Positions 12,070-25,975 are shown, numbered from the stretch's first letter. The stretch: 64,000 nt of DNA from Mangifera indica (GCF_011075055.1 NC_058147.1:5704001-5768000), one strand, 5' to 3'. Numbers and translations: made by a program. The notes: generated by a model from the sequence alone, not told the origin.

Positions 12070-15000
12070 CAGTAGATCTTAGATCGGAGCAAAAACCAGA
12101 GAGCGTCTGAAGTTTAAGTTAGAGTAAACTACCAAAACGGCCAACGAAAATTGCCTGGTCCTGCAATTGATGACTAGCATCCGCGCCGACGAAACTCGTT
12201 GGGTTTTCAGGTTAGTGCATTTAGGCCCCTTGATTGGACTTGGGCATTCCAACTTGTTAAATTGGGGCTCAATTTTTAGCCCACAACAAAAAAAAAAAAT
12301 CATCTTAAAATAATAATTAGAGAATTTTTTAAAATAGTATTAATAAATAGGGAGAATAATATTTCCCGCCTTTCTTTATATCTTTTTTTTTTTCTTCCTT
12401 CTTACCACTTTTTTTTTTAATTCTTTAATTTTTTTCTTTCTTTCCCTCTCATCTCTCACAGTAATCCGATTATCACGAAGACAATACTACATGTGTTTTT
12501 TTAATACACAAATAAATAAACATATATATATATATATCATTATGTGATTAGATATTATTTTATTTTTAATTTAAAATTATTATGTGTATATTTATATATT
12601 CAAATAAATATGTATAATTTTATTATATCATAAATAAGAGTAAAGTCCAAAGATTTCAATCTTTTATTTGTCAATAAACTTATGTGAAATACAAGTAATT
12701 TTACAAAACTACACTTGAAACAAAACTTAGTTCATCCAACTCAAATTTTTTATTATAGGTCGGTGTATTGTTTCCTATTATCACTGATTTAAAAAATATA
12801 TATATATTTACACAAACTATTAATTCTGTATTTTTTAATAAACCAAAAAGGCTAAATGACTATATCTTACCCTGGCTTTGATAAAGGATGATTTTCTATC
12901 TTTAAGTTCGAACGTTTGGTAGTTAAAATATATTTTTAATATATAATAAGGTTAATATCAATTGTACTCTTGATAATAATAACAAATCACATATTTACCT
13001 TAAGAAATTCACATTTTTCTTTTTTCTTTCTTCTACTCAACTTTTACCTCTCATTTGCTCCACTGATTGTGTGCTTTTTACCAATATGATTTCCATCCAG
13101 CAAATCCATGACAAGAAATGCCCCTAAAAAAAGACAAGCAGAAATCTATCTAGCCAGAGATGGTATCAGGTTGCAAGTGAAAGCATGGTGGTGTTAATAG
13201 TTAGCTTGATCACAAAAGGTCCAAACAAGGGTCTTCATCCGGCCTTTATTAAAAAAAGTTCGGGCGAACATGCATTTTCAGAAGTGTTGGGATAGTTGAG
13301 GAGATAGGATTGGATTCAGAATTAGAATTGACTTTACATCATTTAAAATGAAATAAGCTTCAAGGTCTTGATTTCAGTTAGAATCTTCATAGGGAATTAG
13401 AACCCAACTATCCCATGGTTTTGATTTGACTATCATTAGGTGATAGGAAACCATGTCTTAGGACAAATGGAGAGCATTATGTTTGATAAAGACACTAGTC
13501 TACCCCTTACAACAAAATGAAAGAAATTAGGCATTAAATTGAGGTTTAGCAATGCTTATAAGTCATCACTTAGGACAACAAGACTCCAATTCGTCAGTTG
13601 ACTGAAAATAAGTTCTTTTGACTTTGGAGTTTTGTCTATACAAATGAAGTGAATCAACCTATATTAAGTAAGGCGGAAGTAACTATTTGAACTACTGAAT
13701 TGTGAGAAGAGCAATAATAAGATAGAAAACACAACAATCAAAACTTTGGTTAAGACCCACTTAGTTTAAATGAAAGATCTTTCTCTTTAATCTTTACTCC
13801 AACTTGGGAGTTTGAACCACCACTAGTCCAAGTGTTGCATCAATAAAATGACGATGCATGTTTCTTAAGCTACATGGTTAGTGCATGTCAGGGCTTAGAA
13901 ATGGTTAGGAAGGGCCGACGACATGACACTTGGTTTCTCTCATAGGTGGCTGCAAGATGTGTCACGAGCATCTTGCCTTCTTCTCTTTTTGGTCCAGGCA
14001 CAACAAGAAGCTCGATCATTGGTGGTTGGGCAATGATGGGTTTTGGAGTCCGGATTGATTTTGGCAACAACAACGAGTGGTGATAGGTTTTGAGGGTGGT
14101 ATAGAATTTTGCAGTTTGTGAGTGACAACATGTAATGGGATGTTTAATGGGTTTTTAGGGTTTGGGATGTTGTTACGACCTTATTGTAGGTGATACCTGA
14201 AAGTAATGCACAATATTAAAAATGTTAGAAGTTAAAAGGCTAATCAATTACAACACAAAGATGACAACAATAATAGCTACATTATTTTGAAGAATATAAT
14301 TTTTTATGAGATAAATTATTATTTAACTTCAATAAAAATACAAAGTATTTTGTTTTTTAAATAACTTTGTAAGAAATTTTATAAGATGGTAAGATAACGA
14401 ACCTTTTAAAGGGTGAAAAATTGTCATTTCATGAAAATGATATTTGCATAAGACCAAATTGAACCAAAATCCAAAAGGGATCAATAAAGTTTACTATACA
14501 TTTTTTTAAAAGCAAGCATCCATGCATAAAATTTCCGTTCTTTTACTTCCTAAAATCCCATAACTTCAACATAAGCTAGATTTTAGTTCCTTAATTTTCT
14601 GGAGTAAAAGATTGAGTTTTCTTAAGAACCAAATCAATCCTATCTCTTCTCTTGAACTACCCTAAAACCCTTTTATATTTATTCTTTCAATCCATGTTCG
14701 TAGCTTTCCATTCCTAAACCAACCTTCTTTCTCTGTTTGTTTATGAGTTGATGTTGCCATATACATATATAAAAACATCAAAAGTGAAAGTCATGAGATT
14801 CTAATTGCGACAATTCAGTCCGCCGAGGTGGGGTTTTTTGTGTTACAGACGATGAAGGTTTTGATGAGCTAAAAAAAATCATAATTATGCAAATTACTTC
14901 TTGTCATGTTTTGTGTGAGGATGAGCATGATCGTTTTCTGTGAAATCCTTGAATCCGAAAGCAACAATGTTACGGTGAATTAATGTTTATGATTTTGAAG

Positions 15001-15084
15001 TGCTAATGGACAAAAGTAGAAAAGAGATGGATTTGCAAAAGACAAATAACAGGGTTTTGTGAAGTGATGGGATGGAAAAAATAA

Positions 15085-15760
15085 TACTTAAGTTAGGCAT
15101 AAGTTTTAATATGGTGTTAAAGTTGCATTTACAAAATTTGAACAACCTAAAATTGTATTTACGGTCAACTACTACTAAAATTTTTTGTTAGAGATTGGGA
15201 TAAAATTGTTATTTCATTAATAATATTAAAAAAATAAAATTTATTATATTTTTCCTCAAATTTTAAAAACTAACAACTTTACCTCTGCATAAAGTTTTTT
15301 AACTTTAAAAAATCACAATTTTCCTCAAATTTTTTCTTTACCCCTCCAACCACCATCTCCAACATCGACGACCTCCCTTTTATACCCTGAATTATTGGTC
15401 AGTGCATAAAAAACGATCTAGAGCAAATCTCTTCATCAGAGATGAAGAGAAGAACTCGACAGATTTCTCTTCAATGAATCTCTTCGAAGGTATTTTCTGG
15501 CGATGTTTTTGTCCTCCAGACGAAGCATTGTCTAGACAATGACAAAGACATCCAAACAGTTTGGATTCATCTAATCTAGCTGAGCCGAAGATAGGGTAAC
15601 AAGTTTCGTGGAGGTCGTTGATGGCCGAAGATGTTGCTAAAGATGAAAATTTTAACAAAAATTGGCTTATGAATAGGACTTTGAATTTTTAAAAGTTAGT
15701 AGATATTACTTTGTGATTACACTAGACTTTGGGTGGGAATTTTTAGCCCAAAATTTATTA
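15085..15760. mobile_element. MITE family copy, moderately decayed
   Basis: Internal phrases match the intact copy at 26058-26828: 'aaaattttttgttagagat', 'attattaataat'-type text, 'aaagttttttaactttaa', and an internal block with 'agagatgaagag'. The right end shows 'ctttgggtgggaattttta', a decayed terminal repeat. No clear target duplication was found. Confidence 0.55.
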
Positions 15761-16687
15761 ACAAGCTCGATTAAATGTGTAATATTTCATTTTTAACTTT
15801 GATGATAAAAGAAGGGTGGGAAATAGTCTATTTCCTTGATAAATATTGTATATGGTTATAGTAATATAGTGTTTATAACAAATGAACAATATTACGCATA
15901 CCTATTTTAGATATATAAACACGTAAATATTTATATGTATTATTATATGATTGAGTGTTATTTTATATTTAATTCAAAATCAACTAATCATATGATGATA
16001 TATATAAAATATGTATCTAGTTATATACTTAAAATAAATAAACATAATTTTATTGATAACGAATCATGGTGCTTAAGGAAATAGGGTTTGTGATAATTGT
16101 GTAGAAAAACATTGTTAATTAAATATAATTAGAGCAAGCCAAGCCTGGATCATTGAAGTCATTATCAGTGCCTTCAATTTCAGCGGCACCCAATATTCCT
16201 CTTTATCTATATACCAAAAACAAGTGGCGTTCCCTATGACCGATCTAATTTTACTTCATAACATAAACTTGAATGCAAATAGATCCCAACACAGCATTTG
16301 ATGCAACAGAAGTTTATTGGCAGTATTCCAATAAGAACAAATTTAGGGCAATTAAAATAGAGAAAAGTATGGACAGATTAATGGTTTGAAAACCATGTGA
16401 CATGTTGTGAATTGTAACATCAAATTTGTCATTTAAGCAGAGTGGCATGTGCTAATATTCATCAGCAACTTCCATGGCTAAGTAGGGTCGTAATCCAATA
16501 TGGGCCCAGCCACAGCATCTGGATGGGCTACTATTGAATGGGGTCTCATAGCCCAATCAAAACCACCTTCAAGAGGCCAAATTCAATGTAGAAGAAACAA
16601 TGGAGGATGGGAACCCATCCCCATTACTTTCAGAGCACACCCGGCCAATTTTCTCTGCAAAAAACGACATGGCATGTGCAATCAAAC

Positions 16688-17115
16688 GCTTCATACTCGA
16701 GGCTCGAGTTTGAGTTTAGTTCGGATAAATGTGAAACAAACCCTAGTTTTTGATAGTTAAATATTTTTTCAATTCAAATTCAAGTTTAAATTTTAAGGGT
16801 ATTCGATTCGTTATGTTTGTGAATCTAAATAAATTTAATACAAATTAACTAAAAAGATATTGTTTTAATCAATATGTATCAAAACGATATTATTTTAGTT
16901 ATTTTTGCTCTATTATATTATCAAGTTATGCTTAAAACTTAATTTGAGTTTAAACTCAAGCTAAACTCAACTTCTCTCAAACAAATCAAGTTTAAATACC
17001 TTTAAATCAAATCCGACAAATTCAATTCAAGTTTAAACTTAACTGCATTCAAATTACACCAAACTCGAACTTAAACGAATTTGTGTTTGACTTGACTTCA
17101 ATCCAGGTTAGGCCA
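16688..17115. repeat. Dispersed repeat with inverted ends ('ctcgagtttgag' family)
   Basis: It starts with direct-oriented 'ctcgagtttgagttta' text and ends with 'aaactcgaacttaaac', giving inverted ends. An internal stretch ('aatcaatatgtatcaaaacg' then 'atattattttagt') recurs near 46800-46860. It is a dispersed non-autonomous element with no coding content. Confidence 0.5.
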
Positions 17116-17260
17116 GCTACCGCTTTTGGCTTCAAAAATTTTGAGGAAACTTTAACCTTTACACAGATTTTGATACGAGCTTAAGATAATTTTATAGAAA
17201 CTGTGACGAAAATATCTGCGAGGTTGAATGATCTTAGACAATCAACATTATTGACTACTG

Positions 17261-17521
17261 ATGATCAGATGTTATGCTGCCTCATTTGTGAGAGAGAATA
17301 AATTTGGTTCATCGTTTCACGGGAGTTCTAGAGGAATCAGAAATCAGCATATATTTTATACATTAGGAAGCAGATCTTGTTTAGATTTTTGTGTTAGCAA
17401 TAAACCATCTGAGTTACACTCGTCTTTTACGGCAACTCCAATATTAAAAAACACTGCAGCAAATGGTTTCAAGTTTCCACACCTCTGTGCTCTTTGTTCT
17501 AAGTCAGATAGGCATTTCTGA
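17261..17521 (+). other. Unassigned open frame, possible orphan exon or gene fragment
   Basis: An open frame of 87 codons with a balanced, non-AT-skewed amino acid composition, unlike the surrounding intergenic DNA. It lies about 440 bases beyond the stop codon of the ERF gene. The opposite strand is also open over much of it (17356-17583). I recognise no domain on either strand and see no flanking exons that continue it. It could be a gene fragment, an unannotated leader exon or chance. Confidence 0.2.
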
Positions 17522-17712
17522 TAACTTACAAAAAGAGGAAGACGACTGTGCAGAATCATTTGTCTGAAATGAAACAATGGCATTTATTATACACAAGAAA
17601 TCTCACATCTCTATATGTAAAAACTTCAGAAGAGGTAATTGAAATAATTCTCCTTTTTATTACATTAAACACATTACAAACTTTGAATGATTGATACATG
17701 TAATATAATATG

Positions 17713-17768
17713 AAGAAACCCACATGAAATAGTCCAAAAAAAAAGTCTCATCTCCATGTGGGTTTCTT
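17713..17768. repeat. Perfect 14-bp inverted repeat (short hairpin)
   Basis: Arms AAGAAACCCACATG (17713-17726) and CATGTGGGTTTCTT (17755-17768) pair perfectly around a 28-base A-rich loop. The hairpin lies about 190 bases beyond the ERF stop codon, probably in or near its 3' UTR. It could be an mRNA structure or a tiny foldback relic. Confidence 0.75.
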
Positions 17769-17960
17769 TTTTCTAATTACTCAAAGTCTTCAATACACTC
17801 CTTTTTTATATATATGAATATGAACTTAGGTCATTGTCAGTGATGTCTTCAAGCAAGAAACAACTGAACATAAAGAATGAATATCAGTAGAAAAAAATAA
17901 AGAAAAAAATACTAATGATATTTAGTTTGACTTGAATGGGATTGGCCAGTATTTGATCAG

Positions 17961-18629
17961 CTAGCAGAAGCTCCACAACCGAATATCTCCTTCTTCCAGA
18001 AAGTCATCGACAGTTGGGGGTAGATCAAACAATGAGACGCCACTTAACATTTGATCGACATACTTTGGTGATTGAATCCCATCAAAGTTGTACCATGGAA
18101 GCAGTTCCAACATGGAAATGGAGGGTTCATTGTAGGTCTGCTCGATAGATTGCAATAAAGATGCATCGTCGTCGAGGAGTTGATCAGAGGGTGAGAAGGA
18201 CATTGATGGAGATGAGATTAAAGAGGAAGAAGAGGAGGAAGAAGAAGGAAGAGGGGGTGATATTGGTGGAGAGGAGTTGTCAACAAAACTATTTGCAGCG
18301 GCTGCAGCTACTCTTTGAATGGATTTAGGAGACATAACAGTATCAGGAATGTAATGAGAAGAAGTGATGGGAAAGTTAAGATTTGCGGAAGAGCCTTTCA
18401 GGCATAAAAGTGCAGCATCATAAGCTCTAGCTGCGGCTTCCGGTGTAGAATAAGAGCCCAACCATATTCTTGTCTTCTGATTTGGTGCTCTTATCTCTGA
18501 CACCCAAGAACCCCAGCTTCTCATTCTCACTCCCTTGTACTTCTTCTTCTTGCTTGATGATGATGATGAAGTTGATGGCATTGCCTTTGATATCGGCTTC
18601 TCTTGGATCTTCTGCTCACCCTTCACCAT
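17961..18629 (-). CDS. ERF014: AP2/ERF transcription factor, group II DREB (ERF012/ERF014 clade)
   Basis: An intronless gene of 222 residues. A lysine-rich basic patch precedes one AP2 domain at about residues 31-87. The domain starts '[19 protein letters not shown]' and ends '[12 protein letters not shown]', with the YRG/RAYD hallmarks. The '[12 protein letters not shown]' text is distinctive of the ERF012-ERF014 clade of group II. After the domain come '[14 protein letters not shown]', a long serine/proline run and a conserved acidic end, '[12 protein letters not shown]' then 'SFC'. The acidic C-terminus suggests an activator. Such factors bind GCC-box or DRE-type elements in stress and cell-wall responses. 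The clade follows from sequence. The ERF014 name rests also on the neighbouring YbaK gene, which as I recall is next to ERF014 in Arabidopsis. A TATA box lies about 165 bases upstream. Confidence 0.93.
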   Translation of the reverse strand: MVKGEQKIQEKPISKAMPSTSSSSSSKKKKYKGVRMRSWGSWVSEIRAPNQKTRIWLGSYSTPEAAARAYDAALLCLKGSSANLNFPITSSHYIPDTVMSPKSIQRVAAAAANSFVDNSSPPISPPLPSSSSSSSSLISSPSMSFSPSDQLLDDDASLLQSIEQTYNEPSISMLELLPWYNFDGIQSPKYVDQMLSGVSLFDLPPTVDDFLEEGDIRLWSFC

Positions 18630-18792
18630 TATTGTATAATATAAAGATCAACCAAGAGACTAATGTGAAAGACCAAAGTTGCAGAAAAAGGAGGTGAGGG
18701 AATATGTTTTATCAAAATTTTCTTTTTTCTTGCTTTGTTCTTGTGAGGAAAGTGGAGAGATAGGAGCGGAAGTTGGGGGGAGAGAAAGGTTG

Positions 18793-18801
18793 TATTTATA
18801 G
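18793..18801 (-). promoter_or_regulatory. TATA box of the ERF gene
   Basis: On the minus strand this reads CTATAAATA, 164 bases upstream of the ATG at 18629. That spacing predicts a leader of about 130 bases. Confidence 0.6.
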
Positions 18802-21800
18802 TTATAGATGGGGAGGTTATTTAAAGAGAGGATCTTCAGTCAAGGAACAGTATGAATATGAAAATGGAAGACAGATATTTCAGGTTATTAAAAAGGAAAA
18901 TTGTTGCTTCTCGCTTCCTTCTAAAATGACACAGTTCTCCAACAGCAGTAAAAACTATACAGCTAATTAGATCCCTTTATTTTAAGAAAAAACAAATATA
19001 TATGAACAAAATTCATAAACAAAATCAGAGCACAAGAATCAAATATCAAAAATTACACTCAACCCACTTGCATATAAGAGAGCTGACCTAAGGGATGTCT
19101 CTGGTACTATTTTCAAATTACAGCTAGCCAGATTATGGGGAGACCAACTAATATATATGGTCAAAAACACCATAAATTGTTTAAACAAGATCACCCTTTC
19201 CCATTGGAGGAAATTGAGAGGTCTTGATTTTGCAATGTGACATGCTAAGACCAAGGTTGTTCTTAAAGTTGCACACAAAATAATTGTACTACTTTTTTGT
19301 TGAGCTAGTTAATTACACTAGGCCAACTTATAATACAGCTTCAAAGTGTAATTAAAGTTCCACTGTAACTTTTAAGGAAAAGGCAAAATGAATCTAGCAT
19401 TTCTGGAACCCATATGCACCAATGAGCGACCAGCAAAGAAAACTTAATTAATTATAATTAAGTAGCTTGTCCTAGACTAATTTCCCTGACTTAAACAGCA
19501 AGTCACAGGACAACCCACCCCGGTTAACACCCAAGAAAGATACATTAAACAAATCGAACTCAGAAAAAAACGAAATAAGTGGCAAATCAGAGATTTCACC
19601 ATCCGGGTTCATGTTATTTTTTCATTTTATCTCTATTTTGGGGTGACCTTATCTTATTTTATATTTACATGAATATTTAATGGAGTTGAAGGGAGAGAGG
19701 AGAGAAACATAGGATTCTTCCCATCGGCAACTTCCAGGATCTGCAGTCGATGGTTAGTAAATTGATTAAACTATTCGGTGTTGGCTTGGCTGTGATACAC
19801 AAAAGAAATTAACTCAACGGCAACACACGCAGTCTAATAGTAAGCAGCTATAATTCATTTAGCCTATGTAAGCAAAACACCAGCTGTTGCTGCTCTGTCT
19901 CGCAGTTCTAAAACCGCGTTATGGGCCTCATGGAAAATCCGAATGCGTGTCTTTCTATCTTCCTTTCACTTTCTCTTACTGATATCAAACCTAAGAAATT
20001 ATCATTAACTGTTCCTTTCGATGACCATTTTTCTGCATAGTTGCTTACGCCTGCATGACTTGACTTCTTCGCAATATCTATCTTTTCTTACTAAATTCGA
20101 TGGGAATGTCTATGGTACGGCAAAAAGCCAAAAGCAGCCACTTCTTTTACTCTGGAAAATTTGCCAGCACATATGCTCATGCATGGTGCGCTGGTTGATC
20201 TAGTCTGAATTAATCGTTTGATTTCACACTTTGAAGAGCCTGAAAAGCCATTAATTTACAAGGGTTTTGTCAACTTTTCAGCACAAAACTATGCAAAGCC
20301 TATAGATGCTGGTGAAAGTACAAGATCAAACTAATTCTAGATAATAATAGTTAACCAAGTCTCCCATGGAAGAATCGTAAAAATTAATTTTTGTTTCACT
20401 AGGAGTAGAATGAAGAATTTCAGAAGCAATTCAACGGTCAATTTTTCTGTAACTTTTCCATAGCAGGTATGGGATTAAGATATGTGATAAGATGTCTGTC
20501 TGATTGTGACTGTGCATTCACACCTTCAACGTTTACCTTTAGATAAAATTTTCCCAATATTTATACTTTGCCGTCACTGCCATGCACAAAAACGTGCCAT
20601 AATATTGTATTATGAGCTTCCAAGAACGCTCCTCTTCATCTGCTAAATTGTGAAGAAACAGCTGTAAGTTGATTATCTCGTTGGCGAGAACGCAATCAAA
20701 CTAATGAAACTAAAATTAAAACCGTGTTTTTCACATTGAACTGAGTGATAATAAATAAATAATTAAAATAAAATTTTATCATACTAAAAATTAAAAATAA
20801 GCATAATAAAAAAAAATACCACATAAAAACCCTTTTAATATAAAGTGTAAAATCATGAAATCTTATTTAAATAAATCAACTCACTATATTCAAAATAATG
20901 ATACACTATTTTTAGTCTATTAATAAGTACATAACTCTCTAAAACAATAAAATAAAACAATAACACTTCTATAGAAAAATATATAATATTATAATAAATT
21001 TAAAAGTTTATATCTCACGTTACAAGAATAAAAAACAAATCTTTACAATCCAAAATATAACATTAGATGTGTCTATAATACTGTCAAAATTTGAGAGTAT
21101 TCCAACAATAAACGAAAGAGATGTTTTTCTAAATAATGTCTAAACAAAATTACACCACACAATTAGTCACGTTTCAATATACATAATTACTTGAAAAACA
21201 AAATATGATCTACAATGTTCAAAATGAAGAACGATAAATCTTATACCAGTAATCCAAAAATCAGAGTGATCGAACAGTAAAATTGAAAAAAAATGAAAAT
21301 CTATTATAAATGTATACTAAAAAACTAAAACGATTTTTTTTTCTCTTCTCTCTTTTTGTATTTTGATTTTATTGAATTTTATTTACCTTAATTTATAAAT
21401 ATAATAGGTTGGACTTTTTCCCTAAACAAATTTAGATTTCTTTACGTAAGAATGGATGAAAAAACCCAGCATATCTTCGAGAGTCGAGATTTCAAAGAAG
21501 AAATTTTCTAATTTTGGTGGGTAACTAAATACAAATACCAGTAAAACTGGAACAACCAAATGAAGCATCAAACAAGGCAACAAAAGAGAGAGAGTGTTTG
21601 CTATGTGTGTACAAAGGATTGCTCATTCCAATGGTAATTCATGTGTGAAAGGAATAGTATTTCCTTCTTATGGGAACACAACACATAAATCAATAAAAAT
21701 TATAAGAATCACGATGAGGATCTTATAACTTCTTTCTTAAAATTGACCGCGTATTAACAATATTAATTTCTAAAATAATTACATATTACTATGAATAAAT

Positions 21801-24800
21801 ATTCTATCAGGTGGCTGTCATGTCAGTCCGATTCTCCCCAAGTATTCAGTTGATTTTTAATTGCTACTCATCACATGTTCCGGGCACACTTCCTCTTTTT
21901 ATAGCACTAAAATCTGTCAGATTTTTAGGAATGAAATCGGGACTTGGCTTGGTAGAAACGAGAAGGAAATTTCATTTTAATAATATGGGTAATTGCCATT
22001 GGCACTAGTTGGTTGACCTATTCCTATAAAGGCTTTAGTTTAATATTACCGAGAACAAAATTAGTAAAAAAAAAAAAATTGTAAGTATAATGGGAAAACT
22101 TGTTTGCTAATTTTTAGGGTATTTGGTACAAGGGAATATGTAACAAATTATATAAAGAATAACCTAAATATCATTTTAGTTATTGATATTAAAAATATTA
22201 TTAAAATAATCTTAATTTTGTTATAATTTTATCATAATTTATTAAAATTTTAAGATAAAAATACTCCCATTTCATTTAAAATAATAAAAAAACAACTAAT
22301 AATTTATTTTATTTTATTTTTTGACAGTATGATAAGTTAAAAAAATAATTTAATCAATTGATTTCATTACTTGACAATATAAAAAAAAAAAAACTAATCT
22401 ATGGAGAATATTTTACAACATACAAGACAAATTTATAACCAGTAATTTTTAAAAGTATTTAAGTAAAATAATATATGAGTAATTTTTAAAACTATTAACC
22501 AAACACAATATTTATTTTTATATTTCAATTTTCTCAAACTTAATATTAATTTATATCTAGTAATTTTTTAAGTAACTAACTTTATTTTTTATAATAAGCA
22601 GTTATTCAAACCAAATGCATTCATATATTAGTTAACATTTTTTTATTCAAAATTTAGCCTAAAATCATTTTCTCACTCTTTGAATGGATAAATCATTTTT
22701 TTTACTTAAAATTTAACTCAAACTAAAAATTAATGTAAGAAGGAAAAATAATAATTTTTATTTTCGAAAAATTGAAAAAAAAAAATTAAAATGGACAAGA
22801 AAAAATGGTTGTTTCTTCCATCTTCTTTGAGAACATCTCTCCTCCATTTTCAAGAGCTTATTTGACCATGTCTGTTTGTTATTTCCTCTGTGAAAACAAT
22901 CCGTCATTCATCTAGAGAGCATTGGTACCGATGACATAAGTCCAGAACAATAGTTAGGCATTCGTGTTATTTCAACTGGACGATCCTCTTGGCATCCAAA
23001 ATTTAAAAAAAAATCAAAATAAATTGTCTTAGACCACCAATGTACTCCAAGTTCCAACGGCAATTTTCATCTGCTCTAACATGTTGAAGCTTACAACCAT
23101 GTGGCTACGCTTCGACTTTATTATAACAGAAATATTTGTCTTTTGCTTTAGTAATAGAGATGATAATTTCAATTTGAATTTAAGATCTTGACTCTCTTTG
23201 ATTTTAACAAATAAAAGATTTTCTGATAAAATGAGAAAAGGGAAGAGGATGGAGACAGAGACGAAAAATATCATTGTAATCAAAGATAAAGATATATATG
23301 TCATGTTCTTACCTTTTTATATTAATATTTTTATTTAAAATATTAATATATCTCATAGTTTTTTATTATTTATGTTTTTAAAATTTATTTATATTTTTAT
23401 TATATATATTAAAATAGTTAATATATGATATTTATAATATTTAAAATAATATATTAATTTTAATTTTAATTAATTTTATTATTTAATATATTTATATTTT
23501 ATATAAAATATATAAAAAAAAAAGACTTTTTCTCACAAAGATAAGAAAAAAGTTTTCTCTGTAAGAAAGGGAACACAAAAATCTTTTTTATTCTTAAGAT
23601 AAGAATGGCTGAAAATTGAAGATTGATATTCTTTACGGAGGTAAAAAGGGGACGGAAATCCCCTCCTGCAGTCATCCCTATTTGGCATCATCTACCCATT
23701 ACTCTCCATGCTCCTTGTCTTTACCTCAAATCTTCAGAGCCCACCTCCTCAAGTCCCAACACGAAGATTAAACTTCAAGGCCATAAATGAATCTGCATGC
23801 ATGAATTCTGCTGCTTCTCCTTCATCCTAGTCTTAAACTCTTTTTGCCACCGGTTAAGTATATTTTTATAACAACATGTTGTGTAGTACATCAATTAATT
23901 ATCACCATCTCTGAACTGGCCCCGTACCCCCAACTTATGACCTTCCGTACCTCGCATTGAAATCAAACTAAAATATAAAAATCCGGTATCGGTATTCAAA
24001 GGTATTATTGAGTCCAGCCAGCAGGAAGTAGGGCCACTTTGTTGAGGCTAAAAACCAGATGGGATAGAAGACTGCTGTCACTTTGCAATTAATGTGGAAA
24101 CGGGAAAACGATGAAGCGAGGATGGGCGAAAGTGCAATGAAGGCTTCGATAATATCTGCTGGAGGATGAGGAAGCAAGATCCGTGTGGGTATGAGAATCA
24201 AATCTCTTTTATATTTTCTGGTTTCATCTATCAAGATAAGAGAAACTTCCAGGGAAAGAACTTCAACAAATACAACTACTGCATCGTATCCTTACCATAT
24301 GGCTCATGTAATCTTGTGGTACACTTGCTTTTATTTTTGTCCCTTTTTTTGGATTAATTGAAATAATTAAATAAGTTGCCCTATTCACGGGAAGTTTTCG
24401 AAATCGTTCATCAGAAACTTGAGAGACATTAATTGTTGGTGGTGATGAGATTTACACGAGGATAAGGACATTGAAACTTTGGAAAATTAGTGAAATAATA
24501 CAATCAACTTTTTACATGGTTTGATCAAAAACTGTTATTATCTTAGTAATATTCAAAGAGTATAATAATAATAATAATTATATATTGACTAAATATTACG
24601 AGTGTCTTTCTTTTTTATTTGTTATCGTAAAATTTATATTAATAAAAATTAGAGTTATATGCATTTATAGATAAATATGATATTGCATGATTTGATATAC
24701 ATCAATATGATCTTAATATGATATAAAAGTAATTGTATTTTGATTGAATCACTAAAAATGGTGGGAAATTATGTTTTATTCTAGATGAGATTGTGTTTTA

Positions 24801-25872
24801 TTCCCATCTGGTCTGAATTTGTGAATGGGTGCAGTGTTATCTGTAAATTGTTCTTGTATTCGTGAAAATCATACCCATTAATTTGACCGAAAGAGAGTTT
24901 TGCGGCATTACAATTGTTAATTTAGATGACCATGTTTTATTATTGAATAGCAAATCTGCCAAGTTGTTCTTATCCTGAGCATTAAGTGGCAGTGCTCAGC
25001 TTTCCAACTTGACATTGAGATCTGCACTAATAATCGGTTGCCACCTTTCCTGTATATATGGGTTGGGCTTAAGGTTAAGCTTACGACCAAAGGATTCCAC
25101 TTTCCAGGTAGCCATGGTTTTAAATATGATCTCTGGTTTCAATGGAAAAGCATAACCTACGCCCAATTTTATACTCCCCTTGCCATAGGTTTTCACATGT
25201 AACTTCATTTAATTTGGCCGGAAAAGAAAAAGAAAACAAGTCTTCCTTTGCAATTCACATGGGTTGTCGGCTTTCATTTTGTTAACAACAAATTAACGAC
25301 ATTATTAAACATGATTCTGATTTCTCTAATGGGCACATGTAAGCTTTGTATCATGAATTTATAGCCATTTTACATATGATAGTAATATCCAAATGAATAT
25401 GATACACAGTAATAGCTCCAAAATGATCACATATACATATTTTTTATAATGAGAAATTTTACTTGAATCAAACTGCTCTTTTTAAGGTTCACGGATTTAA
25501 TGATTAACTTCATAATAATTATATCAGATAATTCGATAATCTGATTTTGATATGATATTTATGGGGCTCGAATCCAAATTCTTTTGGGATTATTTATAAA
25601 TTCTACACTTAATCATTCAAGCTATCTAATGAACACGAATGGGTTAGCTTAACCAATATGGGTTAGGTACCTAGTACACATCATGTATAAGTTTCTTGAG
25701 AAGATAATCTCATCTTATTTATTATTTTGTAACAAGGCTATGAATTTGATCAGAAATGGGTTAACCTTTCAAGCGGAAGCATTGTTTACAGGGTGTGTTC
25801 TCATTGGTTTGGGCCAGCTACAGAGCAAAGTTAGATCTAGTCTGTGAAATGTAAGGGCTTGGACTAGTTCTT

Positions 25873-25975
25873 AAATTGTCGTTCAGTAATAACCTTTAGA
25901 TTTCAGCGGAGTAGACTGTGGAAGTTTGCAGTTCTATTTACTCCTGCTGAAATCTAAAGCTTACTGAGACAATTT
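25873..25975. ncRNA. Candidate miRNA-like hairpin or short foldback element
   Basis: The two arms pair over about 37 positions with small bulges. AAATTGTC (25873-25880) pairs with GACAATTT (25968-25975), and TCAGTAA (25883-25889) with TTACTGA (25961-25967). CTTTAGATTTCAGC (25894-25907) pairs with GCTGAAATCTAAAG (25946-25959), and GGAGT (25908-25912) with ACTCC (25940-25944). The terminal loop is about 27 bases. Arm length, bulge pattern and loop resemble a plant pri-miRNA, but I recognise no known mature miRNA. A short MITE is the main alternative. The transcribed strand is unknown. Confidence 0.4.

Larger units (their letters stand above)
12070..17960. other. Intergenic region with transposon remnants and no supported gene
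   Basis: This holds the 5' flank of the YbaK-domain gene, AT-rich DNA, a MITE copy near 15085-15760 and a second-family repeat near 16688-17115. It ends with the 3' flank of the ERF gene. Frames at 13888-14131, 15392-15658 and 16500-16760 have no domain or exon partners. An unexplained 87-codon frame at 17261-17521 is listed separately. Confidence 0.6.

Noticed and set aside
13888..14131. Two overlapping minus-strand frames in a less AT-rich patch
   Set aside because: No domain, no splice partners, and both frames are equally open. Probably decayed mobile DNA.
24996..25208. 70-codon minus-strand frame with protein-like composition
   Set aside because: No recognised domain, and no flanking exons or promoter that would make a gene. 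Kept only as part of the intergenic description.
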